Of a stretch of 64,000 nucleotides of DNA, positions 51,079-60,750 are shown one piece after another. The notes under the pieces were generated by a model that was not told the origin of the DNA, made no database searches, and saw nothing but the letters and a program-made list of their open reading frames with translations. The position numbers were made by a program, and so were the translations under genes. Source of the stretch: Fuscovulum ytuae (GTDB lineage: Bacteria; Pseudomonadota; Alphaproteobacteria; Rhodobacterales; Rhodobacteraceae); NCBI RefSeq assembly GCF_029953595.1, contig NZ_CP124535.1:248001-312000 (forward strand). Reading direction: 5' to 3'. Each line of letters starts with the position of its first letter. Within the stretch, counting starts at the first letter, position 1.

Positions 51079-53394
51079 ATGACCCTCGACACCGCCCGCC
51101 GCATCCCCCAGATCATCGCCGCCGAAATCGGCGCGCAGCCCGCGCAGGTGGCCGCCGCCATCGGCCTTCTGGACGAAGGCGCAACCGTCCCCTTCGTCGC
51201 GCGCTACCGCAAAGAGGTGACGGGCGGGCTGGATGACACGCAACTGCGCACCCTGTCCGACCGTCTCGCCTACCTGCGCGAGATGGAGGCCCGCCGCGCC
51301 GCGATCCTGTCTTCCATCACCGAACAGGGCAAGATGACCGACGGGCTGAACGCCGCCATCCTCAAGGCCGCGACCAAGGCGGAACTGGAAGACATCTACC
51401 TTCCCTACAAACCCAAACGCCGCACCCGCGCGATGATTGCCCGCGAAAACGGCCTTGGCCCGCTTCTGGATGCCATCCTCGCCGACCGTGCCGCCGATCC
51501 GGCGCAACTGGCCACGGGCTTCATAACCGAGGCCGTCGCCGACACCAAATCCGCCCTTGAAGGCGCGCGCGACATCCTTGCCGAAGGCCTTGCCGAAAAC
51601 GCCGATCTTCTGGGCCGCCTGCGCAGCCATATGAAACAGGTGGCCAAACTCACCGCCAAGGTGGTGGAGGGGAAAGAGTCCGAAGGCGCCAAATTTTCTG
51701 ACTATTTCGCGCATTCCGAGGTTTGGGCCACCGCCCCCTCGCACCGCGTTCTGGCCATGCTCCGGGGCCGTAACGAAGGCATCCTCGCCATCGATCTGGA
51801 CATTGACGCCGACGCCCCCAAAGGCGAAAGCCCCGCCGAACGCGCCTGCGCCGCCGTCCTGCAAGCCGCCACACGCGGCGCCGGCGACCAATGGCTGCGC
51901 GACGCCGCCGCCTGGGCTTGGCGGGTGAAAATCCGCACCTCCCTCACCCTCGACCTGATGGCCGAGATGCGCGAGAGGGCCGAGGAAGAGGCGATCCGCG
52001 TCTTCGCCCGCAATCTGAAAGACCTGCTCCTTGCCGCCCCTGCCGGGGGCAAGGCCACCATGGGCCTTGATCCCGGCATCCGCACGGGCGTCAAGGTCGC
52101 GGTCGTGGATGCCACGGGCAAGGTTCTGGCCACCGACACCGTCTATCCGTTCCAGCCCAAGAACGATCTGCGCGGCGCGCAGGTGGCGCTGGCGCAGCTC
52201 ATCTCCAAGCACAAGGTCCAACTCATCGCCATCGGCAACGGCACCGCCAGCCGCGAGACGGAAAAGATGGTGGCCGACCTCCTTGCCGTCCTGCCGGGGA
52301 CCGAAAAGCCGGTGAAAGTGATCGTGAGTGAGGCAGGCGCCTCGGTCTATTCCGCCTCCGAACTCGCCGCCAAGGAATTCCCCGGTCTGGATGTCAGCCT
52401 TCGCGGCGCCGTCTCCATCGCCCGCCGCCTGCAAGATCCACTGGCCGAACTGGTAAAGATCGAACCCAAATCCATCGGCGTCGGCCAGTATCAGCACGAC
52501 GTCGATCAGCACCGCCTTGGCAAATCGCTTGAGGCGGTGGTCGAAGATGCGGTGAACGCGGTTGGCGTCGACCTGAACACCGCCTCCGCGCCGCTCCTCG
52601 CGCGCGTGTCAGGCGTGGGCCCGTCACTGGCCGAGGCGATCGTCACCCACCGCGATCAGAACGGCCCCTTCCGCACGCGCCGCGATCTGCTCAAGGTCGC
52701 GCGCCTTGGCCCCAAGGCCTTTGAACAGGCCGCAGGCTTCCTGCGCATCCCCGATGGGGCCGAACCGCTCGACGCCTCATCCGTCCACCCCGAGGCCTAT
52801 GATGTCGCCCGCCGCATCGTGGCGGCCTGCGGACGCGATATCCGCGCGCTGATGGGCGATGCGGCGGCGCTGAAATCCGTCGATCCCAAACGCTTTGTCG
52901 ATGACCGTTTCGGCCTGCCCACCGTGAAGGACATATTGGCCGAGTTGGAAAAACCCGGCCGCGACCCGCGCCCGTCCTTCAAGACGGCAACCTTCACCGA
53001 AGGGGTGAACGAAATATCCGACCTGAAACCCGGCATGCTTTTGGAAGGCACCGTCACCAATGTCGCGGCCTTCGGGGCCTTCGTTGATATCGGCGTGCAT
53101 CAGGACGGTCTGGTGCATGTCAGCCAACTCGCCGACCGTTTCGTGAAAGACCCGCATGAGGTGGTGAAAGCAGGCGATGTGGTGAAGGTCCGCGTGGTCG
53201 AGGTGGACGTGCCCAGAAAACGGATCGGCCTGACGATGAAATCCCAATCCGGCGAGGCGCGCGAGGCCGCACAGGACCGCCGCGCCGCGCCCCCGAAGGG
53301 GCAACCGCCGCGTGGGCCGATGAACGCAGCCCCCAAGACGGGTGGCGGAGGCAATGCCTTTGCCGATGCGCTGAAGGGAAAATTCACCCGCTAG
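51079..53394 (+). CDS. Tex-type RNA-binding transcription accessory protein
   Basis: 771 residues. Order: N-terminal helical Tex domain ([44 protein letters not shown], about 10-55), YqgF/RNase H-like domain ([21 protein letters not shown], about 330-470), helix-hairpin-helix pairs ([17 protein letters not shown]) and a C-terminal S1 domain ([32 protein letters not shown], about 650-720). Tex aids transcription and antitermination-like functions. ATG at 51079 has no strong ribosome-binding site but matches family length. Confidence 0.93.
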   Translation: MTLDTARRIPQIIAAEIGAQPAQVAAAIGLLDEGATVPFVARYRKEVTGGLDDTQLRTLSDRLAYLREMEARRAAILSSITEQGKMTDGLNAAILKAATKAELEDIYLPYKPKRRTRAMIARENGLGPLLDAILADRAADPAQLATGFITEAVADTKSALEGARDILAEGLAENADLLGRLRSHMKQVAKLTAKVVEGKESEGAKFSDYFAHSEVWATAPSHRVLAMLRGRNEGILAIDLDIDADAPKGESPAERACAAVLQAATRGAGDQWLRDAAAWAWRVKIRTSLTLDLMAEMRERAEEEAIRVFARNLKDLLLAAPAGGKATMGLDPGIRTGVKVAVVDATGKVLATDTVYPFQPKNDLRGAQVALAQLISKHKVQLIAIGNGTASRETEKMVADLLAVLPGTEKPVKVIVSEAGASVYSASELAAKEFPGLDVSLRGAVSIARRLQDPLAELVKIEPKSIGVGQYQHDVDQHRLGKSLEAVVEDAVNAVGVDLNTASAPLLARVSGVGPSLAEAIVTHRDQNGPFRTRRDLLKVARLGPKAFEQAAGFLRIPDGAEPLDASSVHPEAYDVARRIVAACGRDIRALMGDAAALKSVDPKRFVDDRFGLPTVKDILAELEKPGRDPRPSFKTATFTEGVNEISDLKPGMLLEGTVTNVAAFGAFVDIGVHQDGLVHVSQLADRFVKDPHEVVKAGDVVKVRVVEVDVPRKRIGLTMKSQSGEAREAAQDRRAAPPKGQPPRGPMNAAPKTGGGGNAFADALKGKFTR

Positions 53395-53415
53395 GGCGCG
53401 GGGTTGCCAGCGGGG

Positions 53416-53476
53416 CAGGGGGGCTTTGTACCCCCCCTGTGCGCCTGCTGGGGGTTTGGGGGGCAGACAGCCCCCC
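53416..53476. terminator. Two GC-rich hairpins between convergent tex and tldD
   Basis: CAGGGGGG-N8-CCCCCCTG (53416-53439) and GGGGGGC-AGACA-GCCCCCC (53458-53476) lie between the convergent ends of tex and tldD, as expected of a bidirectional terminator pair. Neither has a T-run of note. Confidence 0.5.
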
Positions 53477-53498
53477 GTCTACAGATGCCTCAGGGCGA

Positions 53499-54920
53499 TC
53501 AGGCCGCAGCCCCGCCCACCGTCAGCCCGCCGATCAAAAGCGTGGGCTGGCCCACCCCCACCGGAACCCATTGCCCCGCCTTGCCGCAATTCCCGATGCC
53601 GGGGTCCAGCGCGAGGTCATTGCCGATGGCGCGGATCTGCTTCAACGCGGTGGCCCCGTCGCCGATCAGCGTCGCGCCCTTGACCGGAGCGCCCAGCTTG
53701 CCGTTCTGCACGCGGTAGGCCTCGGTGCAGCTGAACACGAATTTGCCGTTGGTGATGTCCACCTGCCCGCCGCCAAAGCCCACGGCATAGATCCCGTCCT
53801 TCAGGCCGGCAAGGATCACCGCCGGGTCCTCCTGACCCGCCAGCATGTAGGTATTTGTCATGCGCGGCATCGGGATATGGGCGAAACTTTCGCGCCGCCC
53901 GTTCCCCGTGGCAGCCACCCCCATCAGGCGCGCGTTCTGCCGATCCTGCATATAGCCCACAAGGATGCCATCCTCGATCAGCACATTCCGCGCCGAGGGC
54001 GTGCCCTCGTCATCGATGCTGATCGACCCGCGCCGATCCGGCAGCGTGCCGTCATCCAGCACCGTCACCCCGGGCGCTGCGATCCGCTGCCCCATCAGCC
54101 CGGCAAAGGCAGAGGTCTGTTTGCGGTTGAAATCCCCCTCCAGCCCATGTCCGATCGCCTCATGCAGCAGGATGCCGGGCCAGCCGGGGCCGAGGACCAC
54201 ATCCATCACCCCTGCAGGTGCGGGCACCGCGTCAAGGTTCACCACGGCAATCCGCAGCGCCTCATCCACCATGGGTTTCCAGCGCGCGGGTTCCATCAGC
54301 GCGGCAAGGCCAAAGCGTCCGCCGCTGCCCATGCCGCCCTGTTCGCGCCGCCCGCCCTGTTCCACGATCACCGACACATTCAGCCGCGCCATGGGGCGGA
54401 TATCGGCCAAGCGCAGGCCCTCGGGGCGCAGAATCTCCACCTCCTGCAACCCGGCGGACAGGGTGGCCGACACCTGCACCACCCGCGGATCAAGGCCGCG
54501 CGCATAGGCATCAATCTCTTTCAGAAGGTCGATCTTCACCGGAAAACTCGCATCCGCCATCGGATCGGCATCGCCGTAAAGCCGCAGATTCGTCCCCTGC
54601 GGCGCAGCGGCCAAGGTGCCCCCGCCTGCGCCCACCGCCAGCCGCGCCGTATCCACCGCCCGGCGCAGCGCGCGTTCCGAAATTTCGGTCGAATGGGCAT
54701 AGCCCGCGACCTCGCCCTTCACCGCGCGCAGGCCGAACCCTTCAGAGGCATCATAGGACGCCGTCTTGATCCGCCCGTCATCCAGAACGATGGCCTCGCT
54801 CCGCTTGCGTTCAAGGAACAATTCGCCATCCTCGGCCCCCGCCGTGGCCTGCCGCAGCAGGGCCAGCGCGGCCCCTTCGTCCAGCGCCGTCTCAAAGGGG
54901 CGGAAGGGGGCGTCGGTCAT
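53499..54920 (-). CDS. tldD: Metalloprotease TldD
   Basis: 473 residues with the HExxxH zinc motif in LLHEAIGHGLEGDFNRKQTSAFAG (about residue 264), GYMQDRQNARLMGVAATGNGRRESFAHIPMPRMTNT, and the C-terminal GQVDITNGKFVFSCTEAYRV. TldD with PmbA/TldE forms an intracellular protease that trims peptides such as microcin precursors and CcdA. The partner is not in the window. ATG at 54920 follows AAGGAC. Divergent from coxB. Confidence 0.93.
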   Translation of the reverse strand: MTDAPFRPFETALDEGAALALLRQATAGAEDGELFLERKRSEAIVLDDGRIKTASYDASEGFGLRAVKGEVAGYAHSTEISERALRRAVDTARLAVGAGGGTLAAAPQGTNLRLYGDADPMADASFPVKIDLLKEIDAYARGLDPRVVQVSATLSAGLQEVEILRPEGLRLADIRPMARLNVSVIVEQGGRREQGGMGSGGRFGLAALMEPARWKPMVDEALRIAVVNLDAVPAPAGVMDVVLGPGWPGILLHEAIGHGLEGDFNRKQTSAFAGLMGQRIAAPGVTVLDDGTLPDRRGSISIDDEGTPSARNVLIEDGILVGYMQDRQNARLMGVAATGNGRRESFAHIPMPRMTNTYMLAGQEDPAVILAGLKDGIYAVGFGGGQVDITNGKFVFSCTEAYRVQNGKLGAPVKGATLIGDGATALKQIRAIGNDLALDPGIGNCGKAGQWVPVGVGQPTLLIGGLTVGGAAA

Positions 54921-55104
54921 GGCGATGTCCTTGATCTGTGTCAAACGGCGCGCATTTGCCGCAACGGTTTGGCTTGCCGCGCAGCCCCTAATATGGTTTC
55001 AAGCGGTCGGGAAACAACGGGATTCTCGTCTGATCGTCAGTTGCGGGCGGCAGGCGGGCAAAGAAGCAGCGGCGCAAGGCCGCGCACTCGAACGGGATAA
55101 GACC

Positions 55105-55995
55105 ATGCGTCATTCGACCATTTTCAAAGCAGTGGCCGCGTCCGGCCTCGGCTCGCTTCTGTCCGGCGCGGCTTTCGCGCAAGGGCTTGAGGTGGTGGGG
55201 CAGCCCCTGCCGCAGAAGATGGGCTTCCAGCCCGCGGCCACGGAATTGGCCCGCGATCTGCAAGGGCTCGACCACATGATCCTGATCATCATCACGGTCA
55301 TCACGATCTTCGTGACCGGCCTGCTGATCTGGGTGATGATCCGCTACAACACCAAGGCCAACAAGACCCCGGCCACCTTCACGCACAACTCCCCGCTGGA
55401 AGTGGCATGGACGGTGATCCCGATCCTGATCCTTGTCTTCATCGGCGCCTTCTCGCTGCCCGTTCTGTTCAAGCAGCAGGAAATCCCGACGGCCGACATC
55501 ACCATCAAGGTGATCGGCAACCAGTGGTACTGGTCCTACGAATACACCGATAACGGCGTGACCGAAGACGCCGAGGCAGAGCCGATCGCCTTCGACAGCT
55601 TCATGCTGGCGCGCGAAGATCTTGCGGCGCATGGCTATGAAGACAGCGCCTATCTGCTGGCCACCGATACCGCCGTTGTCGTTCCCGTGGGCAAGACCAT
55701 CGTGATGAACGTCACCGCCGCCGATGTGATCCATTCGTGGAAAATCCCGGCCTTTGGCGTGATGCAGGATGCGGTTCCGGGCCGTCTGGCGCAGCTTTGG
55801 TTCAGCGCGGAACGCGAAGGCATCTATTTCGGCCAGTGCTCGGAGCTTTGCGGCAAGGACCACGCCTATATGCCGATCACCGTCAAGGTCGTGTCCGAAG
55901 ACGTCTATGCCGCTTGGGTCGCCAAGGCCGAAGCGGGTGATGTGATGCTGTCTGCCGCCGATCTGGCGCAGCCGGTTGAATTGGCCTCGAACTGA
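55105..55995 (+). CDS. coxB: Cytochrome c oxidase subunit II
   Basis: 296 residues: a signal peptide (HSTIFKAVAASGLGSLLSGAAFA), two membrane helices (MILIIITVITIFVTGLLIWVM, AWTVIPILILVFIGAFSL) and a cupredoxin domain with WYWSYEY (aromatic electron entry) and the CuA site CSELCGKDHAYMP. It accepts electrons from cytochrome c for the aa3-type oxidase. The ATG at 55105 is chosen; a longer upstream frame is rejected. Heads coxB-ctaB-ORF-ctaG-ctaE-SURF1. Subunit I is not present, as is common. Confidence 0.96.
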   Translation: MRHSTIFKAVAASGLGSLLSGAAFAQGLEVVGQPLPQKMGFQPAATELARDLQGLDHMILIIITVITIFVTGLLIWVMIRYNTKANKTPATFTHNSPLEVAWTVIPILILVFIGAFSLPVLFKQQEIPTADITIKVIGNQWYWSYEYTDNGVTEDAEAEPIAFDSFMLAREDLAAHGYEDSAYLLATDTAVVVPVGKTIVMNVTAADVIHSWKIPAFGVMQDAVPGRLAQLWFSAEREGIYFGQCSELCGKDHAYMPITVKVVSEDVYAAWVAKAEAGDVMLSAADLAQPVELASN

Positions 55996-56065
55996 TCTTT
56001 ACAGGCGAAAAGGCAGGCACGGCCCCGATCTGCCGGGGCCGTTCTCCCACCGGAAGGATCGAAGC

Positions 56066-56998
56066 ATGAGCGATATCCGCGCCTACGAACAGCCGGGTGA
56101 GGCGGGTTTCGGCGATTACGTGCAGCTTCTGAAGCCGCGCGTGATGTCGCTTGTCGTCTTTACGGCGCTGGTGGGCCTTCTGGTGGCACCGGTTTCGGTC
56201 CATCCCGTCATCGCCTTCGCCTCCATCCTCTTTATCGCGCTGGGGGCAGGGGCCTCGGGTGCGCTGAACATGTGGTGGGATGCCGATATCGACGCCGTCA
56301 TGCGCCGCACCAAAGGCCGCCCGGTCCCTGCGGGCAAGGTCGAAGCGGGCGAGGCACTGGCCGTCGGCCTTGGCCTTTCGGGGCTTGCCGTGCTGATGCT
56401 GGGTCTGGCGGCGAACTGGCTGTCGGCGGGGCTTCTGGCCTTCACCATCTTCTTCTATGCCGTCATCTATTCGATGTGGCTGAAACGCTCCACGCCGCAG
56501 AACATCGTGATCGGCGGCGCGGCCGGGGCTTTCCCGCCCATGATCGGCTGGGCCTGCGCCACCGGGACCGTGTCGGTCGAAAGCCTTCTGATGTTCGCGC
56601 TGATCTTCATGTGGACGCCGCCGCATTTCTGGGCGCTCGCGCTTTTCATGAAGGATGACTATTCCAAGGCGGGCGTGCCCATGCTGACCGTGACTCACGG
56701 GCGCAAGGCGACGCGGACCCATATCCTTGTCTACACGTTTCTTCTGATCCCCGTCGCCCTTGGCGCGGGCTTCACCTCCATCGGCGGGCCGATCTATCTG
56801 ACCGCGTCGATTCTCTTGAACGGCTGGTTCCTGCTTGGCGCATGGCGTATCTGGCGGCGGGATGAGGCGGTGGCCGAGGCCGACAATTACGCCGTCGAGA
56901 AATCGGTCTTCCGCTTCTCGCTTTACTACCTGTTCTTGCATTTCGGGGCCTTCCTCGCCGAAGCGGCGCTGCGGCCCTATGGCATGGGGGGCTGGTGA
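56066..56998 (+). CDS. ctaB: Protohaem IX farnesyltransferase (haem o synthase)
   Basis: 310 residues, UbiA-type prenyltransferase with about nine helices. It adds farnesyl to haem b to give haem o. Motifs: LKPRVMSLVVFTALVGL, ALNMWWDADIDAVMRRTKGRPV (N-x4-D-x3-D region), WTPPHFWALALFMKDDYSKAGVPML (second Asp-rich site, here Y/D). ATG at 56066 follows GGAAGGATCGAAG. Its stop overlaps the small ORF (TGATG). Confidence 0.94.
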   Translation: MSDIRAYEQPGEAGFGDYVQLLKPRVMSLVVFTALVGLLVAPVSVHPVIAFASILFIALGAGASGALNMWWDADIDAVMRRTKGRPVPAGKVEAGEALAVGLGLSGLAVLMLGLAANWLSAGLLAFTIFFYAVIYSMWLKRSTPQNIVIGGAAGAFPPMIGWACATGTVSVESLLMFALIFMWTPPHFWALALFMKDDYSKAGVPMLTVTHGRKATRTHILVYTFLLIPVALGAGFTSIGGPIYLTASILLNGWFLLGAWRIWRRDEAVAEADNYAVEKSVFRFSLYYLFLHFGAFLAEAALRPYGMGGW

Positions 56999-57186
56999 TG
57001 GCCTTTCCCCCGGAACATGACCTGCACAAGCGCCGCCTCGGCCGCAATGTCGGCGTGGCGGTGACGCTGGGCCTGTTCATCCTGCTGGTCTTCGCTCTGA
57101 CGGTGGTCAAGGTCACGCGCGGCGACCCGATGCAGGCCTTTGATCACACGGTGCGCCCGGAAATGGCGCAGAAGGAGGGGCAATGA
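56998..57186 (+). CDS. Small membrane protein of the cytochrome oxidase cluster
   Basis: 62 residues with one helix (VGVAVTLGLFILLVFALTVV, about residues 22-42), a charged N terminus (AFPPEHDLHKRRLGR) and a short periplasmic tail. It overlaps both ctaB (TGATG) and ctaG (4 bases), a placement conserved in this order in related species, so a role in oxidase assembly is inferred. No function is established. Confidence 0.75.
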   Translation: MAFPPEHDLHKRRLGRNVGVAVTLGLFILLVFALTVVKVTRGDPMQAFDHTVRPEMAQKEGQ

Positions 57187-57752
57187 ACGGTCAGAACCGT
57201 ACCGCTCTCTATCTTGTGGGCGTCGTGGCCACGATGGCCTCGCTCTCTTTCGCGGCGGTCCCCTTCTATGATTGGTTCTGCCGCGTCACCGGCTTTGGCG
57301 GCACCCCCGGCGTCGCCGCCGCCGCACCTGACACCATCCTTGACCAAACCGTGGTCGTGAAATTCGACGCCTCCATCGAACGCGGCATGCCGTGGGAATT
57401 CCACCCCGTGCAGCGCGAGATGACCGTCCGCATCGGCGAAAACGCCCTTGCCTTCTACGAGGCGTATAACCCCACTGACCGCCCGGTCGCAGGCACCGCC
57501 AGCTTCAATGTCGCCCCAGAAGCGGCAGGGGGCTACTTCGACAAGATCGCCTGCTTCTGCTTTACCGAACAGGTGCTGCAACCGGGCGAACGGGTGCAGA
57601 TGCCCGTGTCCTTCTTCGTCGATCCCGAAATGGTGAACGACCCCGAAGGCGCATTCGTGAAGGAGATCACGCTCTCCTACACCTTCTACGAAACACCCCT
57701 GCCAGAAGAGCAGGCGGCGCTTGCCGCCCCTGCGGATGGCGCGGTAAACTGA
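57183..57752 (+). CDS. ctaG: Cytochrome c oxidase assembly protein CtaG/Cox11
   Basis: 189 residues: one N-terminal helix ([33 protein letters not shown]) and a periplasmic beta domain with the copper motif CFCFTEQ (Cys-x-Cys) and the family's [22 protein letters not shown]. It delivers copper to CuB of subunit I. Start overlaps the small ORF. A 23-base gap leads to ctaE. Confidence 0.94.
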   Translation: MNGQNRTALYLVGVVATMASLSFAAVPFYDWFCRVTGFGGTPGVAAAAPDTILDQTVVVKFDASIERGMPWEFHPVQREMTVRIGENALAFYEAYNPTDRPVAGTASFNVAPEAAGGYFDKIACFCFTEQVLQPGERVQMPVSFFVDPEMVNDPEGAFVKEITLSYTFYETPLPEEQAALAAPADGAVN

Positions 57753-57775
57753 TAAAAACACGCGAGGGAACCGGA

Positions 57776-58576
57776 ATGGCACACGCCAAGAACCACGATT
57801 ACCACATCCTCCCGCCGTCCATCTGGCCCTTCATGGGGGCGGTGTCGGCCTTCCTCATGCTCTTTGGCGCCGTGCTGTGGATGCACGGGCAGGGGCCGTG
57901 GCTTGGCCTAATCGGCCTTGCGGGCGTCCTTTACGTGATGTTCGCTTGGTGGTCCGATGTGGTGAAGGAAAGCCAAGTGGGCGACCATACCCCGGTCGTC
58001 CGCATCGGCCTGCGCTATGGCTTCATCATGTTCATCATGTCCGAAGTCATGTTCTTCGCAGCATGGTTCTGGTCCTTCTTCAAGCACGCCATGTATCCGA
58101 TGGGCCCGCTCAGCCCCGCCGTCGATGGTGTCTGGCCTCCGGCAGGCATTGAAACCTTCGACCCGTGGCACCTGCCGCTCATCAACACGCTGATCCTGCT
58201 CTGCTCGGGCGCAGCGGCCACTTGGGCGCACCATGCCCTCGTGCATGAAAACAACCGCAAGGACCTGATCAACGGCCTGATGCTCGCCATCGCGCTGGGC
58301 ATCATCTTCACGGGCTTCCAAGCCTATGAATATAGCCACGCCGCCTTCGGCTTTGCGGGCAACATCTATGGCGCCAACTTCTTCATGGCGACGGGCTTCC
58401 ACGGCTTCCACGTGATCATCGGCACGATCTTCCTGGCAGTCTGCCTGATCCGCGCGATGAAGGGCCATTTCACCCCCGAAAAGCATGTGGGGTTCGAGGC
58501 CGCCGCTTGGTACTGGCACTTCGTCGACGTGGTCTGGCTGTTCCTGTTCGCTTCGATCTACGTCTGGGGCCGCTGA
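57776..58576 (+). CDS. ctaE: Cytochrome c oxidase subunit III
   Basis: 266 residues with seven predicted helices. Parts typical of subunit III are [101 protein letters not shown] and the C-terminal [28 protein letters not shown]. It stabilises the aa3 core and supports proton uptake. Followed by a strong terminator-like hairpin. Confidence 0.96.
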   Translation: MAHAKNHDYHILPPSIWPFMGAVSAFLMLFGAVLWMHGQGPWLGLIGLAGVLYVMFAWWSDVVKESQVGDHTPVVRIGLRYGFIMFIMSEVMFFAAWFWSFFKHAMYPMGPLSPAVDGVWPPAGIETFDPWHLPLINTLILLCSGAAATWAHHALVHENNRKDLINGLMLAIALGIIFTGFQAYEYSHAAFGFAGNIYGANFFMATGFHGFHVIIGTIFLAVCLIRAMKGHFTPEKHVGFEAAAWYWHFVDVVWLFLFASIYVWGR

Positions 58577-58630
58577 TCCCCGACGCCGGATCGGAACCGG
58601 GGGGCGGCGCCCCGCCCCCCACCCCTTGCA

Positions 58631-58668
58631 GAAAGGCGCGGACCCAAAGGGTGCGCGCCTTTCCTTTT
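58631..58668 (+). terminator. Intrinsic terminator-like hairpin between ctaE and SURF1
   Basis: GAAAGGCGCG at 58631-58640 pairs with CGCGCCTTTC at 58654-58663, with a small inner stem ACCC-AAA-GGGT, followed by CTTTT. This is the most classical Rho-independent terminator in the window. It would separate coxB-ctaE from SURF1 and thrC, or attenuate the transcript. Confidence 0.75.
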
Positions 58669-58682
58669 GAACCGAGGTTTGC

Positions 58683-59354
58683 ATGACCCGCCGCATGATC
58701 ATCCCCCTCCTGATCGGCCTTCTGGGCGGGGCGATCCTGATCTCGCTCGGGCTTTGGCAGGTGCAGCGTCTGGCATGGAAGCAATCCGTGCTGGCCGAAA
58801 TCGACGCGCGCATTGCCGACGCGCCCATCCCGCTGCCCGCCGCGCCCGACCCAGAGGCGGACCGTTACCTTCCCGTCACCGCGACAGGCCGCTTCACCGG
58901 TGAACATCTCGACGTGCTGGTCAGCCGCAAGCAGATCGGCCCCGGCGTCCGCGTGGTCGAGGTGTTTGAAACCACCGACGCCCGCCGCATCCTCGTCGAT
59001 CGCGGCTTCCTGCGCCAAGACGTCCGCAACGCCCCGCGTGTTTCAGGGCCTGCCAGCGTGGAAGGCAACCTCCACTGGCCCGATGAGGTGGACAGCTACA
59101 CCCCCACCCCCGATGCCACAACGGGCCTGTGGTTTGCCCGCGATGTCGCGGCCATGGCAGAGGCCTTGAACACAGAGGCGACATTTATTGTCGCCCGCAG
59201 GCCAACTGGTGGCGAGATCGAACCGATGCCGGTGGATTCCTCCGGTATTCCCAATGACCATATGAACTACGCCATCACGTGGTTTTCGCTCGCCGCCGTC
59301 TGGCTGGGGATGACAGCGTATCTTCTGTGGCGTATCAGGCAGCGGACGGTTTGA
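58683..59354 (+). CDS. SURF1-type oxidase assembly protein
   Basis: 223 residues with two membrane helices (IPLLIGLLGGAILISLGLWQVQRL near the start; ITWFSLAAVWLGMTAYLLWRI near the end) and a periplasmic domain between (YLPVTATGRFTGEHLDVLVSR, VEVFETTDARRILVDRGFL). SURF1 proteins help insert haem a into subunit I. Placement behind ctaE fits. Uses an ATG at 58683 with GAGGTTTGC before it. Confidence 0.92.
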   Translation: MTRRMIIPLLIGLLGGAILISLGLWQVQRLAWKQSVLAEIDARIADAPIPLPAAPDPEADRYLPVTATGRFTGEHLDVLVSRKQIGPGVRVVEVFETTDARRILVDRGFLRQDVRNAPRVSGPASVEGNLHWPDEVDSYTPTPDATTGLWFARDVAAMAEALNTEATFIVARRPTGGEIEPMPVDSSGIPNDHMNYAITWFSLAAVWLGMTAYLLWRIRQRTV

Positions 59355-59364
59355 AGGCAGAAGC

Positions 59365-60750
59365 ATGAAGTATATCTCCACCCGCGGCGCGGCCCCGATC
59401 CTGACCTTCGGTGAGGCGATGATGACCGGCCTTGCCCGCGACGGCGGCCTTTACGTCCCCGAAACCGTGCCGCAAATGGCTCAGGCCGATATCGCGGCGC
59501 TGGCGGGCCTGCCCTACGAAGAAGTGGCCTTCCGCGTGATGCGCCCCTTTCTGGGCACCACCTTCACCGATGACGAATTCCGTGGCCTGATCGCCAAGGC
59601 CTATGCAGGTTTCGGCCATGACGCCCGCGCGCCCCTCGTGCAACTTGGCCCCAACCATTTCCTCCTCGAACTCTTCCACGGCCCCACGCTCGCCTTCAAA
59701 GACTTCGCCATGCAGCTGATCGGGCAGATGATGCAGGCGGCGCTGGCCAAGACGGGGGACCGCATCACCATCGTCGGCGCCACCTCAGGCGACACCGGGT
59801 CCGCCGCGATGGAGGCGTTTCGCGGCCTTGCCAATGTCGATCTCTTCATCCTCTACCCGCATGGCCGCGTGTCCGAAGTGCAGCGCCGCCAGATGACGAC
59901 GCCGACCGAAGGCAATGTCCATGCGCTCGCCATGGATGGCGATTTCGACGATGCCCAAGCCCGCGTGAAGGACATGTTCAACGACTTCGCCTTCCGCGAT
60001 GGCGTGCGGCTGGCGGGCGTCAATTCCATCAACTGGGCGCGCGTTCTGGCGCAGGTCGTCTATTACTTCTCTTCCGCCGTCTCCCTCGGCGCGCCCCATC
60101 GCGCGGTCAGCTTCACCGTCCCCACCGGGAATTTCGGCGACATCTTCGCAGGCTATATCGCCCGCCAGATGGGCCTGCCGATCGAGAAACTGGTCATCGC
60201 CACCAACCAGAACGATATCCTCGACCGCGCCCTCCGCTCCGGTGCCTATGTGACGGATGGGGTCAAACCCTCGATCAGCCCGTCGATGGACATTCAGGTC
60301 TCGTCAAACTTCGAACGCGCCCTCTTCGATGCCTATGGCCGCGACGGAAAGGCCGTGGCGCAACTCATGGCCGAACTCAAAGCGGGCGGTTTCCACATCT
60401 CCCAAGGGGCGCTGGAAACCCTGCGCGCCACCTTCGGCTCGGGCCGCTGCTCCGAGGAGGAGACCACCGCCACCATCCGCACTGCCTTCGCCCGCACGGG
60501 TGAGGTACTTTGCCCCCATTCCGCCGTCGGCGTGAAAGTGGCCGAAGAACATCTGGGCACCGCCCCGATGATCACCTTGGCCACGGCGCATCCGGCGAAA
60601 TTCCCCGATGCGGTGGAAGGTGCGATGGGCACCCGGCCTGCGCTGCCCCCCCGGATGGCCGATCTTTTCGACCGCCCGGAACGCGTCACCCGCGTGGCCA
60701 ATGATCTGGCCGCGCTGCAAACCCTGATACGTGAAAGGATCGGCGGTTGA
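59365..60750 (+). CDS. thrC: Threonine synthase
   Basis: Converts O-phosphohomoserine to threonine with PLP. 461 residues: MKYISTRGAAPILTFGEAMMTGLARDGGLYVPE at the start, FHGPTLAFKDFAMQLIG with the PLP Lys, GATSGDTGSAAMEAF, IFILYPHGRVSEVQRRQMTT and GNFGDIFAGYIARQMGLPI. The N-terminal extension marks the longer class of ThrC. RBS AGGCAGAAGC. Stop overlaps the M16 start. Confidence 0.95.
   Translation: MKYISTRGAAPILTFGEAMMTGLARDGGLYVPETVPQMAQADIAALAGLPYEEVAFRVMRPFLGTTFTDDEFRGLIAKAYAGFGHDARAPLVQLGPNHFLLELFHGPTLAFKDFAMQLIGQMMQAALAKTGDRITIVGATSGDTGSAAMEAFRGLANVDLFILYPHGRVSEVQRRQMTTPTEGNVHALAMDGDFDDAQARVKDMFNDFAFRDGVRLAGVNSINWARVLAQVVYYFSSAVSLGAPHRAVSFTVPTGNFGDIFAGYIARQMGLPIEKLVIATNQNDILDRALRSGAYVTDGVKPSISPSMDIQVSSNFERALFDAYGRDGKAVAQLMAELKAGGFHISQGALETLRATFGSGRCSEEETTATIRTAFARTGEVLCPHSAVGVKVAEEHLGTAPMITLATAHPAKFPDAVEGAMGTRPALPPRMADLFDRPERVTRVANDLAALQTLIRERIGG

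Noticed and set aside
50413-52512. A 699-codon open frame on the minus strand
   Set aside because: It lies antisense to the glycerate kinase and Tex, has Gly/Ala/Arg-biased composition and no domain; typical of GC-rich antisense frames.
53439-55100. A 553-codon open frame on the plus strand
   Set aside because: It is antisense to tldD, which has an HExxxH motif and full family length.
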